Of a stretch of 64,000 nt of DNA, positions 33,362 to 42,571 are shown one piece after another; the first letter of the stretch is position 1; every line of letters begins with the position of its first letter. Made by a program: the position numbers and the translations under genes. The notes beneath the pieces are model-generated. The model was not told the DNA's origin. It was given only the letters and a program-made list of their open reading frames with translations, and did not search any database. Source of the DNA: Alteromonas sp. M12 (GTDB lineage Bacteria > Pseudomonadota > Gammaproteobacteria > Enterobacterales > Alteromonadaceae); assembly GCF_037478005.1 (NCBI RefSeq), contig NZ_CP144164.1, forward strand, positions 3,968,001 through 4,032,000, written 5' to 3'.

Positions 33362-34093
33362 ATGAAAAATCGTCGTATGTTTTGGCAGATTGTAAGTAAA
33401 ATTGAATCACAGATTGACGCTGGCCGTTACCCTGTGGGCAGTCGCCTTCCACCAGAAAGAGAATTAGCAGAAAACTTTGAAGTCAGTCGCCCTACTATTC
33501 GAGAAGCGATAATTGCGCTAGAAGTAAGAGGCAGAGTTGAAGTAAAAGTGAGTTCAGGTGTATACGTCATTGATACTGCATCTAAAGGCGAATCTACGCC
33601 CAACATCAGCGCATTTGAATTAACACAAGCGCGCGCTTTAGTTGAGGGAGAAGCAGCCGCCCTTGCTGCATTATCAATTACCGATAAAGAACTCGAAGCA
33701 CTAGAGAAAACGTTAAAAGCAATGGAAAATGGCGATGAGCCAGAAGCCGCTGATCGCGAATTTCATTCGATTATTGCTACTGCAACTCGCAATACAGCTT
33801 TGCTTTATTCGATACAACATTATTGGACGTTACGTGAGTCTCAGCCACAAATTGTTGCTGCATATAAAGGTGTATGTAGTAGTAGTGTTCAAGATCGTCT
33901 TGAAGAACATAGACGCATCTATTTGGCACTGAAAAAGCATGACTCTCAAGAAGCACGAGCGGCTATGCACGGCCATTTTCATCGTTTAATTAATTCATTA
34001 TTTGAAATATCTGAAGCCGAAGCATTGGAAGAAGTCAGAAAAAAATCCAATGAAACCCGTGATCGTTATTCTTTGACTCACTTGGTCGGTTAA
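33362..34093 (+). CDS. GntR-family regulator, FadR/FCD subfamily
   Basis: Transcriptional regulator of 243 aa. The N-terminal winged helix-turn-helix (GSRLPPERELAENFEVSRPT, then IREAIIALEVRGRVEV) spans about residues 20-70, followed by an all-helical FCD effector domain with likely metal/ligand residues (ADREFHSIIATATRN, RAAMHGHFHRLI). FCD regulators such as UxuR, ExuR and LldR respond to uronates or carboxylates. Being divergent from kdgK, it probably controls uronate or KDG metabolism. Effector not known. Confidence 0.87.
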   Translation: MKNRRMFWQIVSKIESQIDAGRYPVGSRLPPERELAENFEVSRPTIREAIIALEVRGRVEVKVSSGVYVIDTASKGESTPNISAFELTQARALVEGEAAALAALSITDKELEALEKTLKAMENGDEPEAADREFHSIIATATRNTALLYSIQHYWTLRESQPQIVAAYKGVCSSSVQDRLEEHRRIYLALKKHDSQEARAAMHGHFHRLINSLFEISEAEALEEVRKKSNETRDRYSLTHLVG

Positions 34094-34197
34094 TATCAGC
34101 ATGGCTTATGTTGTTGTGAATACAATATAAGCTTGATTTGTTTAAATTTTGCCAACTAATTTTGTGCGCCCATAGCATCATTATCATTTAGGTTAAC

Positions 34198-34707
34198 ATG
34201 ACCCAAACTACCCAACATTTTCCTCGTGCTGGCTTTTTTAAACGATTAGCAGCCATGGTATATGACATCCTAGTTGCCGTGGCAATTGGCATGTGTGCAG
34301 GACTTATTTATTCAGTTATTGGCTTGATGTTATTTGAAAATGGCATAATTGATAAGCAAGGTTTTACCCATTTCATGGATTTTACTGACCAATCCTTGTG
34401 GTTTAGAATCAGCGAGCAAATCTGGGTTGGATTCTGGATTTTGGTTTTCTTTTTGTGGTTTTGGCGAAATGGTGGACAAACCATCGGCATGCGTGCTTGG
34501 CGATTACGTTTATTTAGTACAACCGATCAGCCGTTGGGCTACGGTCGAGCTTTAATGCGAATTATTTTCTCATTAGGGGGATTGGGAACACTTTTAGTAT
34601 TATTTGATGTGAAAAATAAACAATCTTTGCAAGATAGACTGGCAGGAACTGAAATGCTGGTGTTAAGCAAAGATGCAAATCATCACCGTGCTTGGAAATC
34701 ACTTTAA
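34198..34707 (+). CDS. RDD-family membrane protein
   Basis: Membrane protein of 169 aa with the RDD pattern: RAGFFKRLAAMVYDILVAVA at the start (Arg, Asp, Asp positions) and SLQDRLAGTEML near the end, with about four helices between. RDD proteins are of mixed or unknown transport-like function. Start ATG 34198 follows AGGTT. No operon partner seen. Confidence 0.85.
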   Translation: MTQTTQHFPRAGFFKRLAAMVYDILVAVAIGMCAGLIYSVIGLMLFENGIIDKQGFTHFMDFTDQSLWFRISEQIWVGFWILVFFLWFWRNGGQTIGMRAWRLRLFSTTDQPLGYGRALMRIIFSLGGLGTLLVLFDVKNKQSLQDRLAGTEMLVLSKDANHHRAWKSL

Positions 34708-35080
34708 GCACTTAATCATCGCTAATGAACTCAATCAGAATTTTTTCTTGCTGCTATTTAGGATTATTCAACGACATCGGTAAATAAAAGGATCTAAGGC
34801 TCACAAGCGCTATTTTTCACAGAGTGTTCAGTATGGTGCAATGCTCATTTTTTAGGCCTTTTGTGGTGCACTTAGACGTTAAGCAGCCTGCGAAAAAAAT
34901 AACCCCCTCATCAAAAAACCAATAAATACCCCTATATTTCAATACCTTATAAAACAACAAAAAAGCTGACCATTCGGTCAACTCTCTGGCATCTTTTGTG
35001 CTAACTCTCTTGACTAATTGATTCAGAAATCAAAATCAATTTATTCAAATAAGAATTACACACAAGCCAGGAAACACACT
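34708..35080. other. Leader of the purine uptake operon with candidate operator
   Basis: 373 bp without a gene. An imperfect palindrome TGACCATTCGGTCA (34967-34980; arms TGACC/GGTCA) lies 100 bp before the receptor start, a shape common for TetR-type or similar dimeric repressors. The cognate regulator is not evident in the window. Confidence 0.4.
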
Positions 35081-37522
35081 ATGAAAAACAACAACAAACA
35101 AAAGTTTCATCCGGTAGCATTGGGAATTGCTATTGGTCTTGCGACTTTGCAGCCTTTGAGTTTATATGCACAAGAAGCTGAAGAAGATGCAACTGAAAGC
35201 GTGGAGCGCATCTCTATTACAGGCTCCTTAGGTAGCTTGCCTGGTCAAGATGTAGAGTCAGTATTCGGTTTTGGAAAATCTATACTGGAGACTCCCCGTT
35301 CAGCCTCCACGATTAGTGATGAACAACTCGAGCGTTTTGCGGTATCCGACATAGATGATTTAGTCGCTTTCGCTCCAGGTACTTATACCCAATCATTCTT
35401 TGGTGTTGCGGGCTCTTTGGATGTACGTGGTACTCCGGGTGAAGCATATTTTCGAGGGGTTAAACGATTAGATAATCCTGGAAACTATCCAACTCCAATT
35501 GGTGCCTCAAGCAGTATCGATATTGTAAGAGGCCCAGCTTCCCCTATTTACGGACCAGCTAAAATTGGGGGATACCTCAACTTTAACCCTAAATCTGCCC
35601 GTGCTAGCGGTGGCCAATATTTGGATGAAAATAAAGGTGCATTCTCATACACATTAGGAAGTTGGGACAAAAGTGTCCTAACTGCCGAATTAGGTGGCCC
35701 AGCGTCAATCGGCGATAAAAAAATGGGCTTCTATCTCTATGGTGAAGTTGAGAATTCTGGCAGCTACTATGATAACTCAGCAACCGATCAAACCGTGTTA
35801 CAAGCATCGTTTAATATTGATATCACTGATAATTTACGCCTTGAATTTGGTGGAATGCATCATGATTATGATGGAAATCAAGTAGCCGGTTGGAACCGCT
35901 TAACCCAAGATTTAATTGACACAGGAACCTACATAACGGGTACCGCCAAAAATATTGATACCGATGGTTCAGGAGCTATTTCCCATGAAGAGTATGGTGC
36001 TGTAAATCTAGCTGGAGAAAACTTTTTCTATGCATTTGCACCATCGTTCACCGATGCCGACGCCACTGAATTGATGCAGCTTGATAATCCTGGCACCACA
36101 ACATTAAGCGGTAATCAGGTATTAGTTGCCGCCGACGATGTCCTAACTAACACTGTTGATACCCTATATTTCGATATTATTTATTACACAGAAAATGATT
36201 GGGAAATTAAAAACCAAATGTTTTATGAGGCATATGAAAACCTCAATGAAAATGCCTATGGTTTCTCTCAATTCCATGAAAGTTCTGTTTTCGAAAACAA
36301 ATTGATTATTTCAACTGAATACGAAAACGACTCTCTACTTGCACAATTTCAGGTGTCACCATCTATTCGACGCACTCAGTTCTTACATGGTGATGATTTT
36401 ACCTATGAGTACTTTAACCGTCGCGATTTAACCATGGAGTCAACCGCGTTAGATAGACGTGAATTAGCCACACGTATCGACGACAATTACGATAACTATG
36501 ACGAAGGTAATTACATCGATTATGGTATTGCTGCGATGACCGATTTAACCTGGGATTTCGGCCTGAATATCGTGTTAGGTCTTCGCTATGACGTTATCGA
36601 TGTAGAAACCACTAGCCACGGCGATAAGCTATTGGTGAAAGGGCCTGTTGTTAGTGCTGAGGATAGTTTCAATGGCACCTCATGGAACACCAGTATTTCA
36701 TATAAAACGCCAATTGGTTTGATTCCCTACATCACGATAGCGGAACAAGCAACCGTGATTGCAGGTCAAGGTGCTGAGATTGGTTATGGTCAATTGATTG
36801 ATGATGATGGCAATTCATATAACGGTGCATTTGATACTTCTGAATTGAAAGAAATTGGTATCAAGGGCTCGTTTTTAGATGATACCTTGTATTTTGCTTT
36901 ATCTTCCTATAAACAAGAACGCTCCGATTTTAATGCACAAGCGATTGTTACCAATGCAACTACTGAGAACAAAGGTACTGAGTTTGAATTACGTTGGGTT
37001 GTGAATGAGCAATTAGTTGTTACCGCTGGTTATACCAACATGAAAGTATACAACCTAACTGCATACAACAATGGTGAAGGTGGTTCATTATTTGGTTTCT
37101 TGGGTGCTGAAGATCTGACTAGCCTATCTGACCCATCACTTGTATTTGGTGGTAATCCCATCGGCTTAACCTTAATCGATGTTGGTGCAAGTAAAGAAGA
37201 TGCCCGTAAACAAGGGATTCCAGAAAACATCTACACCGCAACCGCGACCTATGATTTCCAGAATGGTTTTGCAATAAACGGGAGTGTAATTCGTGCTGAC
37301 GAAACTTACTCTAGCTTCTCTAAATCGGTTGAATTACCTGCCTATACTTTGGTCAATGCAGGGGTTGTTTACGATGCAGATACCTGGACTGCGAGTTTAT
37401 CCATTAAGAACCTTACGGATGAAAAATACTATCGCGCAAATTTCCCAGATCTATTTGGGGCGCAAATTGTGCTACCTGAGTTACCAAGACATTACCAAGC
37501 GAAATTTAGCTATAAATTTTAA
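35081..37522 (+). CDS. TonB-dependent receptor of the purine/nucleoside operon, with EF-hand loop
   Basis: Outer-membrane receptor of 813 aa; ATG 35081 follows CCAGGAA, and the upstream in-frame ATG at 35018 has no ribosome site. The signal peptide ends near LSLYAQ. The plug includes IDIVRGPASPIYGPAKIGG and the barrel ends in Phe (KFSYKF). Residues 293-304 (DTDGSGAISHEE) are a textbook EF-hand calcium loop in a predicted extracellular region, unusual for this family. It is followed by a NUP lipoprotein and an AzgA-type permease, so the ligand is probably a nucleoside or purine. A stem-loop at 37568-37603 separates it from the next gene. Confidence 0.87.
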   Translation: MKNNNKQKFHPVALGIAIGLATLQPLSLYAQEAEEDATESVERISITGSLGSLPGQDVESVFGFGKSILETPRSASTISDEQLERFAVSDIDDLVAFAPGTYTQSFFGVAGSLDVRGTPGEAYFRGVKRLDNPGNYPTPIGASSSIDIVRGPASPIYGPAKIGGYLNFNPKSARASGGQYLDENKGAFSYTLGSWDKSVLTAELGGPASIGDKKMGFYLYGEVENSGSYYDNSATDQTVLQASFNIDITDNLRLEFGGMHHDYDGNQVAGWNRLTQDLIDTGTYITGTAKNIDTDGSGAISHEEYGAVNLAGENFFYAFAPSFTDADATELMQLDNPGTTTLSGNQVLVAADDVLTNTVDTLYFDIIYYTENDWEIKNQMFYEAYENLNENAYGFSQFHESSVFENKLIISTEYENDSLLAQFQVSPSIRRTQFLHGDDFTYEYFNRRDLTMESTALDRRELATRIDDNYDNYDEGNYIDYGIAAMTDLTWDFGLNIVLGLRYDVIDVETTSHGDKLLVKGPVVSAEDSFNGTSWNTSISYKTPIGLIPYITIAEQATVIAGQGAEIGYGQLIDDDGNSYNGAFDTSELKEIGIKGSFLDDTLYFALSSYKQERSDFNAQAIVTNATTENKGTEFELRWVVNEQLVVTAGYTNMKVYNLTAYNNGEGGSLFGFLGAEDLTSLSDPSLVFGGNPIGLTLIDVGASKEDARKQGIPENIYTATATYDFQNGFAINGSVIRADETYSSFSKSVELPAYTLVNAGVVYDADTWTASLSIKNLTDEKYYRANFPDLFGAQIVLPELPRHYQAKFSYKF

Positions 37523-37567
37523 TCTTAAAAATAACGTTAAAATGAGTTAATTGTTTTATTGGTATTA

Positions 37568-37603
37568 GGGTAAATATGTTGTTTCGACATATTTACCCTT
37601 TTT
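37568..37603 (+). terminator. Intercistronic stem-loop terminator/attenuator
   Basis: Perfect 11-bp stem GGGTAAATATG / CATATTTACCC with a 9-nt loop followed by TTTTT. It sits between the receptor and NUP genes, so it would reduce expression of the distal genes relative to the receptor. Confidence 0.8.
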
Positions 37604-37617
37604 ACAGGAATCGACAA

Positions 37618-38736
37618 ATGTTCGGCATTACACTCCAAAAATTATTTAACAGCGCATTATTCAGTGTCGCTATATTAGGGTTGACAGCTTGTACTGTCGA
37701 TAACAGTGAATCTAATTCAACAACGCTTCCAACAGCGATTGAAGTAAAAGTGGTTGTGGTAACCATGTTTGAAATTGGTGAAGATGAAGGGGATAAACCC
37801 GGTGAATTCCAACTTTGGAAGGCCGGCCAAAAACTCTCAACCAAATTCGATTTCCCCCACTCACATCACGATATATATATGAATACTGACACTGGCGTGA
37901 TGGGAATTGTCACCGGCATGGGCACCGCTAAGGCCACTGCAGCAATAATGGCGCTAGGTTTAGATCCTCGCTTTGATTTAAGTAAGGCCTATTGGTTGGT
38001 AGCCGGCATAGCGGGTTTTGATCCCGCTGATGCATCTATTGGTTCTGCCGCTTGGGCAACATGGATTGTAGATGGCGACTTAGCCCACCAAATTGACGCA
38101 CGAGAAATTCCAGAACAGTGGTCTTCTGGTTATTTTCCGCTTTTTGCCAATGCTCCATATTCTGATTCAGAACACGCATCAGACACCCAGCACAGCGCTA
38201 ACGGTGAAGTTTATAAACTGAATCCATCGTTAACGGAATGGGCTTTTCAGCTCACTAAAAATATTCAATTAACAGATTACCCAGCAATGGCAGAATTGCG
38301 GGCCAAATACAGCGACTTTGCAAATGCGCAGAAAAAACCTTTTGTGCTCAAAGGTGATCAGCTTGCCTCGTCTACGTTCTGGCACGGAAAACGACTTAAT
38401 CAATGGGCAAATGACTGGACAACCTTTTGGACCAACGGTCAGGGTAACTTTGTCAGCTCCGGTATGGAAGACACCGGCACTATGCAAGCCATAGAGTATT
38501 TAGACCGAATAGATAAAGTAGATAGAGACAGAGTGATGGTGCTGCGTACAGGTAGCAATTACTCTATGCAACCAACAGGTTTAAGTGCCGCCGAAAATCT
38601 GGCGATGGAAAGCGGTGAGGCGGGCTTTGCTGGCATGCAATCGGCCTTGGAATCAGCCTATACGGTAGGTAGCACAGTCGTAAAAGCCCTACTTGACGAT
38701 TGGAAAAATTATCGCCAAAATCCACCAAGCGCTTGA
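37618..38736 (+). CDS. Periplasmic NUP-family (purine nucleoside permease domain) lipoprotein
   Basis: Lipoprotein of 372 aa from ATG 37618 (AGGA 8 nt upstream); a longer frame from 37576 would begin inside the terminator hairpin. The lipobox is LTAC (Cys22). The mature part matches the NUP domain: VTMFEIGEDEGDKPGEFQLW, MGIVTGMGTAKATAAIMALG, then AYWLVAGIAGFDP and VMVLRTGSNYSMQP. NUP was named from a Candida transporter, but the domain resembles nucleoside phosphorylases. A soluble, lipid-anchored form in the periplasm fits a nucleoside-binding or nucleoside-cleaving role better than transport. Confidence 0.83.
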   Translation: MFGITLQKLFNSALFSVAILGLTACTVDNSESNSTTLPTAIEVKVVVVTMFEIGEDEGDKPGEFQLWKAGQKLSTKFDFPHSHHDIYMNTDTGVMGIVTGMGTAKATAAIMALGLDPRFDLSKAYWLVAGIAGFDPADASIGSAAWATWIVDGDLAHQIDAREIPEQWSSGYFPLFANAPYSDSEHASDTQHSANGEVYKLNPSLTEWAFQLTKNIQLTDYPAMAELRAKYSDFANAQKKPFVLKGDQLASSTFWHGKRLNQWANDWTTFWTNGQGNFVSSGMEDTGTMQAIEYLDRIDKVDRDRVMVLRTGSNYSMQPTGLSAAENLAMESGEAGFAGMQSALESAYTVGSTVVKALLDDWKNYRQNPPSA

Positions 38737-38800
38737 TTTTAATAGTATAAAAAATGCTGATAGACATCAGGTCAATTATAATAACTAGAGACATCATCCA

Positions 38801-40129
38801 ATGAACACATTTTTAGAGCGCTTTTTTAGTCTGTCGCAACACGGTACAAACTTTAAAACCGAATGCATTGCCGGTCTGACGACATTTGCCGCTATGTCAT
38901 ATGTATTAGTAGTCAATCCAAGCATCTTATCCGCCTCTGGTATGCCCGTCGCCGGCTTAATTACGGTAACTGCATTGGCTGCCTGTATTGGCACTTTGTT
39001 GATGGCATTCATGACTAATTATCCGATTGCTATGGCACCGGGCATGGGGCTCAACGCGTTTTTTGCGTTTACTATCTGTATTACTCGAGAGGTGCCTTGG
39101 GAAGCGGCCCTTGGTATTGTATTTTGGAATGGGATTTTATTTGTACTGTTATCGTTATTGGGGATCCGCAAAAAAATTGCCGATTCTATACCGAATGCCT
39201 TAAAGATAGGTGTGCAGTGCGGTATCGGACTATTTATTGCTTTTATCGGACTGAAAAATGCCGGCTTGATTGTCGATAACCCAGCCACATTGGTGTCTTT
39301 AGGGGACTTATCTCAACCTGTGACCCTACTGGCATTAGCGGGCATAGTCGGTACCATCATATTAGTCGCGAAGAATATTACTGGGGCAATTTTAATATCG
39401 GTTATTGGTTTAGCCATTATTGGCGCCTTCATTCCCCATGGAGAAGGTACATTAACCCCTACTCCCGCCGGAATAGTTGGGTTACCAGAGAGCATATCAT
39501 CAACGTTTTTTGCAATGGATATTATGTATCCCATAGAAAATTTTGCGCACACCTGGGATCTAATATTCGCCCTACTGTTTGTGAATATGTTCGATACTAT
39601 AGGTACCCTAATAGGCGTATCTCGCAAAGCCAACTTACTTGATAGTAATGGTGAATTACCGAAGATGGGCAGCGCCATGACCGCTGATGCTGCAGCCAGT
39701 GTGGTAGGAGCAACCTTAGGTACATCACCGGTCACATCATATGTAGAATCAGCATCAGGGGTGTCAGCCGGCGGCAGAACGGGGCTCACTGCGGTAATTG
39801 TCGCCCTTTGCTTCGTGTTAGCCTTGTTCTTCACTCCATTGATGGTTGTAGTGCCCGTAATGGCAACCACGCCAGCATTAGTGATGGTAGGTATATTTAT
39901 GATGGAGTCTATTCGTCAACTAGATTTTGATGACTTGCCCTCGTTAGCAACCGCCACTGTAGCCTTACTCACAATGCCACTCACGTTTAGCATAAGCGAA
40001 GGTATCGCATTGGGCTTTATCACTTATGTTGGGGTGAATCTGGGGATGGGCAAATACAAACAAATATCGGCCCTTACTTACATCATGGCTGGCATATTTA
40101 TGCTGCGCTATATATTTAACTTGAAATAA
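38801..40129 (+). CDS. AzgA-type purine permease (NCS2 superfamily)
   Basis: Inner-membrane permease of 442 aa with about 12-14 helices. Family signs: EC(I)AGLTTFAAMSYVLVVNP at the start, PGMGLNAFFAF, the central FVNMFDTIGTLIGV segment and TSPVTSYVESASGVSAGGRT. AzgA proteins (E. coli GhxP, AdeP) import hypoxanthine, guanine or adenine with protons. With the receptor and NUP lipoprotein upstream this completes an outer-to-inner-membrane purine route. It starts 64 bp after the NUP gene and ends at a terminator. Confidence 0.88.
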   Translation: MNTFLERFFSLSQHGTNFKTECIAGLTTFAAMSYVLVVNPSILSASGMPVAGLITVTALAACIGTLLMAFMTNYPIAMAPGMGLNAFFAFTICITREVPWEAALGIVFWNGILFVLLSLLGIRKKIADSIPNALKIGVQCGIGLFIAFIGLKNAGLIVDNPATLVSLGDLSQPVTLLALAGIVGTIILVAKNITGAILISVIGLAIIGAFIPHGEGTLTPTPAGIVGLPESISSTFFAMDIMYPIENFAHTWDLIFALLFVNMFDTIGTLIGVSRKANLLDSNGELPKMGSAMTADAAASVVGATLGTSPVTSYVESASGVSAGGRTGLTAVIVALCFVLALFFTPLMVVVPVMATTPALVMVGIFMMESIRQLDFDDLPSLATATVALLTMPLTFSISEGIALGFITYVGVNLGMGKYKQISALTYIMAGIFMLRYIFNLK

Positions 40130-40161
40130 ATCAAAGGGATCTTACCCCTTGATTTATTTTT
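40126..40161. terminator. Terminator between permease gene and lptG
   Basis: ATAAATCAAAGGG pairs with CCCTTGATTTAT (near-perfect stem, short loop) followed by TTTT. It lies between convergent genes and the stem starts in the permease stop region. Confidence 0.75.
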
Positions 40162-40166
40162 GGGGG

Positions 40167-41228
40167 TTAGCGTTTGAGCAAAAATCCGGCAATTGCAGCA
40201 AAAACTAAACTTGGCGTTATTGCACCGAGGAAAGGGGGCAGTTGAAAGACTAAGCTGAAGGTGCCAAAGGTTTCATTACTAATGAAAAACGCAAACCCCG
40301 CTAATACTCCCATAATGACCCGAGCTCCCATAGTCACACTGCGCAACGGGCCAAACACAAAGGATAAGGCTAGTAACAACATTACGCCAATAGACACGGG
40401 TTGCAAAATTTTACGCCACAATGCCAAATTATAACGCCCCGAATCTTGGCTGTTATTTTCTAGATATTGCACGTAACCATTCAAACCTTGAATTGATAAT
40501 GCTTCGGGTTTGACACTTACCACGCTCAATTTGTCAGGAGTGAGAGTTGATTGCCAACTGCCTAACTTGACATTTTGTCCACGTATTTTCTTATCGCCAA
40601 TAAACGTATAATCAACGTTTGTTAAGCGCCAAACGTCATCCACAAACTCCGCTTTTTCAGCGCTCGTAATCTGACGAAGGTTCAAATCTGAATCAAATTC
40701 GTAGACATTGATATCGATAAGATTATTGCGGTCAACAACCTCACCTATGCTCACAAAGTTATCACCATCCTTTGCCCACACCAGACTGTCAGATGAAAAC
40801 AAACTGCCGCCAGATATAGCCTGGGTTCTTATTTCTTTGGCCTTTGCTTCGGTAACAGGTGCCACCCATTCACCAATTGCCATCACAAATAAAACCATCA
40901 CAATGGCCGTTTTCATTGCCGATACTGTGATATTCCAACGTGATAACCCGGCCGATTGCATGATCACCAACTCAGAATTGCTTGCCAGAATACCCAATCC
41001 GATCAAACCGCCCAATAAGGTGGCCATTGGAAAGAACTGCTCTAACTCGCGGGGTAAACTGAGCAGCACATAAATACCAGCTGCGGTCATATCGTAACTG
41101 CCACGGCCGACGCTTTTCATTTGCTCTACGAATTTAATCAGAGCGCTTAAACCTACAAGTACAGACAAACTAATCGCCGTGGTGCCAAGCAAGGTGCGAG
41201 CAATATAAATATCTAGAATACGAAACAT
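40167..41228 (-). CDS. lptG: LPS export permease LptG
   Basis: Inner-membrane component of the LptB2FGC ABC transporter that extracts LPS and feeds it to the periplasmic bridge; 353 aa. Six membrane helices: one plus two at the N-terminal end (TLLGTTAISLSVLVGLSALI) and three near the C terminus, around a periplasmic jelly-roll domain. The LptF/LptG signature SNSELVIMQSAGLSRW is present. It lies 2 bp after lptF, as in most gammaproteobacteria, and shares a terminator with the convergent permease gene. Confidence 0.95.
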   Translation of the reverse strand: MFRILDIYIARTLLGTTAISLSVLVGLSALIKFVEQMKSVGRGSYDMTAAGIYVLLSLPRELEQFFPMATLLGGLIGLGILASNSELVIMQSAGLSRWNITVSAMKTAIVMVLFVMAIGEWVAPVTEAKAKEIRTQAISGGSLFSSDSLVWAKDGDNFVSIGEVVDRNNLIDINVYEFDSDLNLRQITSAEKAEFVDDVWRLTNVDYTFIGDKKIRGQNVKLGSWQSTLTPDKLSVVSVKPEALSIQGLNGYVQYLENNSQDSGRYNLALWRKILQPVSIGVMLLLALSFVFGPLRSVTMGARVIMGVLAGFAFFISNETFGTFSLVFQLPPFLGAITPSLVFAAIAGFLLKR

Positions 41229-41230
41229 GC

Positions 41231-42328
41231 CTACCCTCTGCCAAACGCGGCTCTAAACCGCACTCCAATCGGACGACCTTTGACCACTAATGTTACTCCA
41301 ATTAGCAACACCACAGCATGCACCCACCATAATCCAAAAGCAGGGGGGATTTTACCATCCTCTAATACTTTTCTGCCTGCCATCAATAACATAAAGTATC
41401 CAAGATAAAGTAATAATGCAGGGAACATTTTGCCAAATCGGCCTTGCCGTGGGTCTACTGAACTCAATGGAACAGCAATTAAAATAAGGAAAGGCAAAGA
41501 CAACGGGATTGCAATCCGCCATTGTAATTCAGCAATCGCTTCAATACTGTCATCCTCCAATAGATCCATAGTCGGGATGGCGGTCATTTTACGGCGCTTT
41601 TGTTCGGCTTCCCGTTCTGAAATTTCAATTTGGTACTGATCGAATTCAACAACTCGGTAATCCCTTTTGCCCCGTTTACCTTCATATTGAACCCCTTGTT
41701 GCAAAATTAATTGCTGTGAGCCTTCGTCATCCAAACTGACTTTACCCTTTTGAGAATAGACAATATGCACCTCTTGTTCGTCGCGTTTGTCGTGCTGTGC
41801 AAGAAACACTTTGTTCAATGAAGCATTATCTGAATCTATTTCATGGACAAATATCACCGCCTTACGATTGGCCGTTTCTTGAAAGCGACCAGCGATTAAC
41901 GCAGTCAAACCACTTTCGGCACCGGCTTTTTCTTGCAATTGATATTCACTTTCAACGGACAAGGGAGCCAACCACAAGGTTAAAGTGGCGGTCACTACCA
42001 TCATCAATACCGACAGCACCAACATCACTCTAGTGATATACCATTCGCTGATGCCACAGGCTCGCATCACCGACATTTCACTGTCTACGTACATGCGTCC
42101 ATGGGCTAACATCACTCCGAGGAATAAGCTCAAGGGTAAGATTAAAGATGCCAAATAAGGGGTGCTCAAGGCCAAAAAGCCTAGCACTAAACTGGCAGGA
42201 ATTTCGCCGTCGGAGGCGTCTGCCAATACCCGCACGAAATTACGTGTGAGGAAAATGGCCATAATGACAAGAAACACAGCCAATTGTGACTTTACGGTTT
42301 CTTTAAGTAAATAGCGGAATATCAGCAC
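41231..42328 (-). CDS. lptF: LPS export permease LptF
   Basis: Partner of LptG in the LPS exporter; 365 aa, same architecture (N-terminal FRYLLKETVKSQLAVFLVIM, C-terminal helices VDPRQGRFGKMFPALLLYLG). The coupling motif SEMSVMRACGISEWYITR, which docks on LptB, is clear. It is divergent from pepA with 243 bp between, the conserved gammaproteobacterial order. Confidence 0.95.
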   Translation of the reverse strand: MLIFRYLLKETVKSQLAVFLVIMAIFLTRNFVRVLADASDGEIPASLVLGFLALSTPYLASLILPLSLFLGVMLAHGRMYVDSEMSVMRACGISEWYITRVMLVLSVLMMVVTATLTLWLAPLSVESEYQLQEKAGAESGLTALIAGRFQETANRKAVIFVHEIDSDNASLNKVFLAQHDKRDEQEVHIVYSQKGKVSLDDEGSQQLILQQGVQYEGKRGKRDYRVVEFDQYQIEISEREAEQKRRKMTAIPTMDLLEDDSIEAIAELQWRIAIPLSLPFLILIAVPLSSVDPRQGRFGKMFPALLLYLGYFMLLMAGRKVLEDGKIPPAFGLWWVHAVVLLIGVTLVVKGRPIGVRFRAAFGRG

Positions 42329-42571
42329 TTTTTGTCCAAGGGAAAAGTCGCTTTTTTAGTGGCATGATGCGAATTTTTAAGTAAACTTAGTGTTTTGACA
42401 AGTTTAATGTATGAATGACTTTAAATAAAGCCACTCTTGGACTTGAATTTCTTCGAATCTGTCAGGCAATAGCAAAAAGACAGACAATCCTGAAAATATA
42501 TTGCTGACTGATTGCTGGTCATTATTTGAATAACATAGCATCAGTTACTTCGATTACAATGAGGAATTAGC

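Noticed and set aside
37576..37617. Longer N terminus for the NUP lipoprotein
   Set aside because: It would start inside the terminator hairpin; the ATG at 37618 has a ribosome site and gives a normal lipoprotein signal.
39313..39870. 185-codon frame antisense to the purine permease gene
   Set aside because: Shadow of a clear NCS2 gene, with Thr/Ala/Pro-rich product and no upstream signals.
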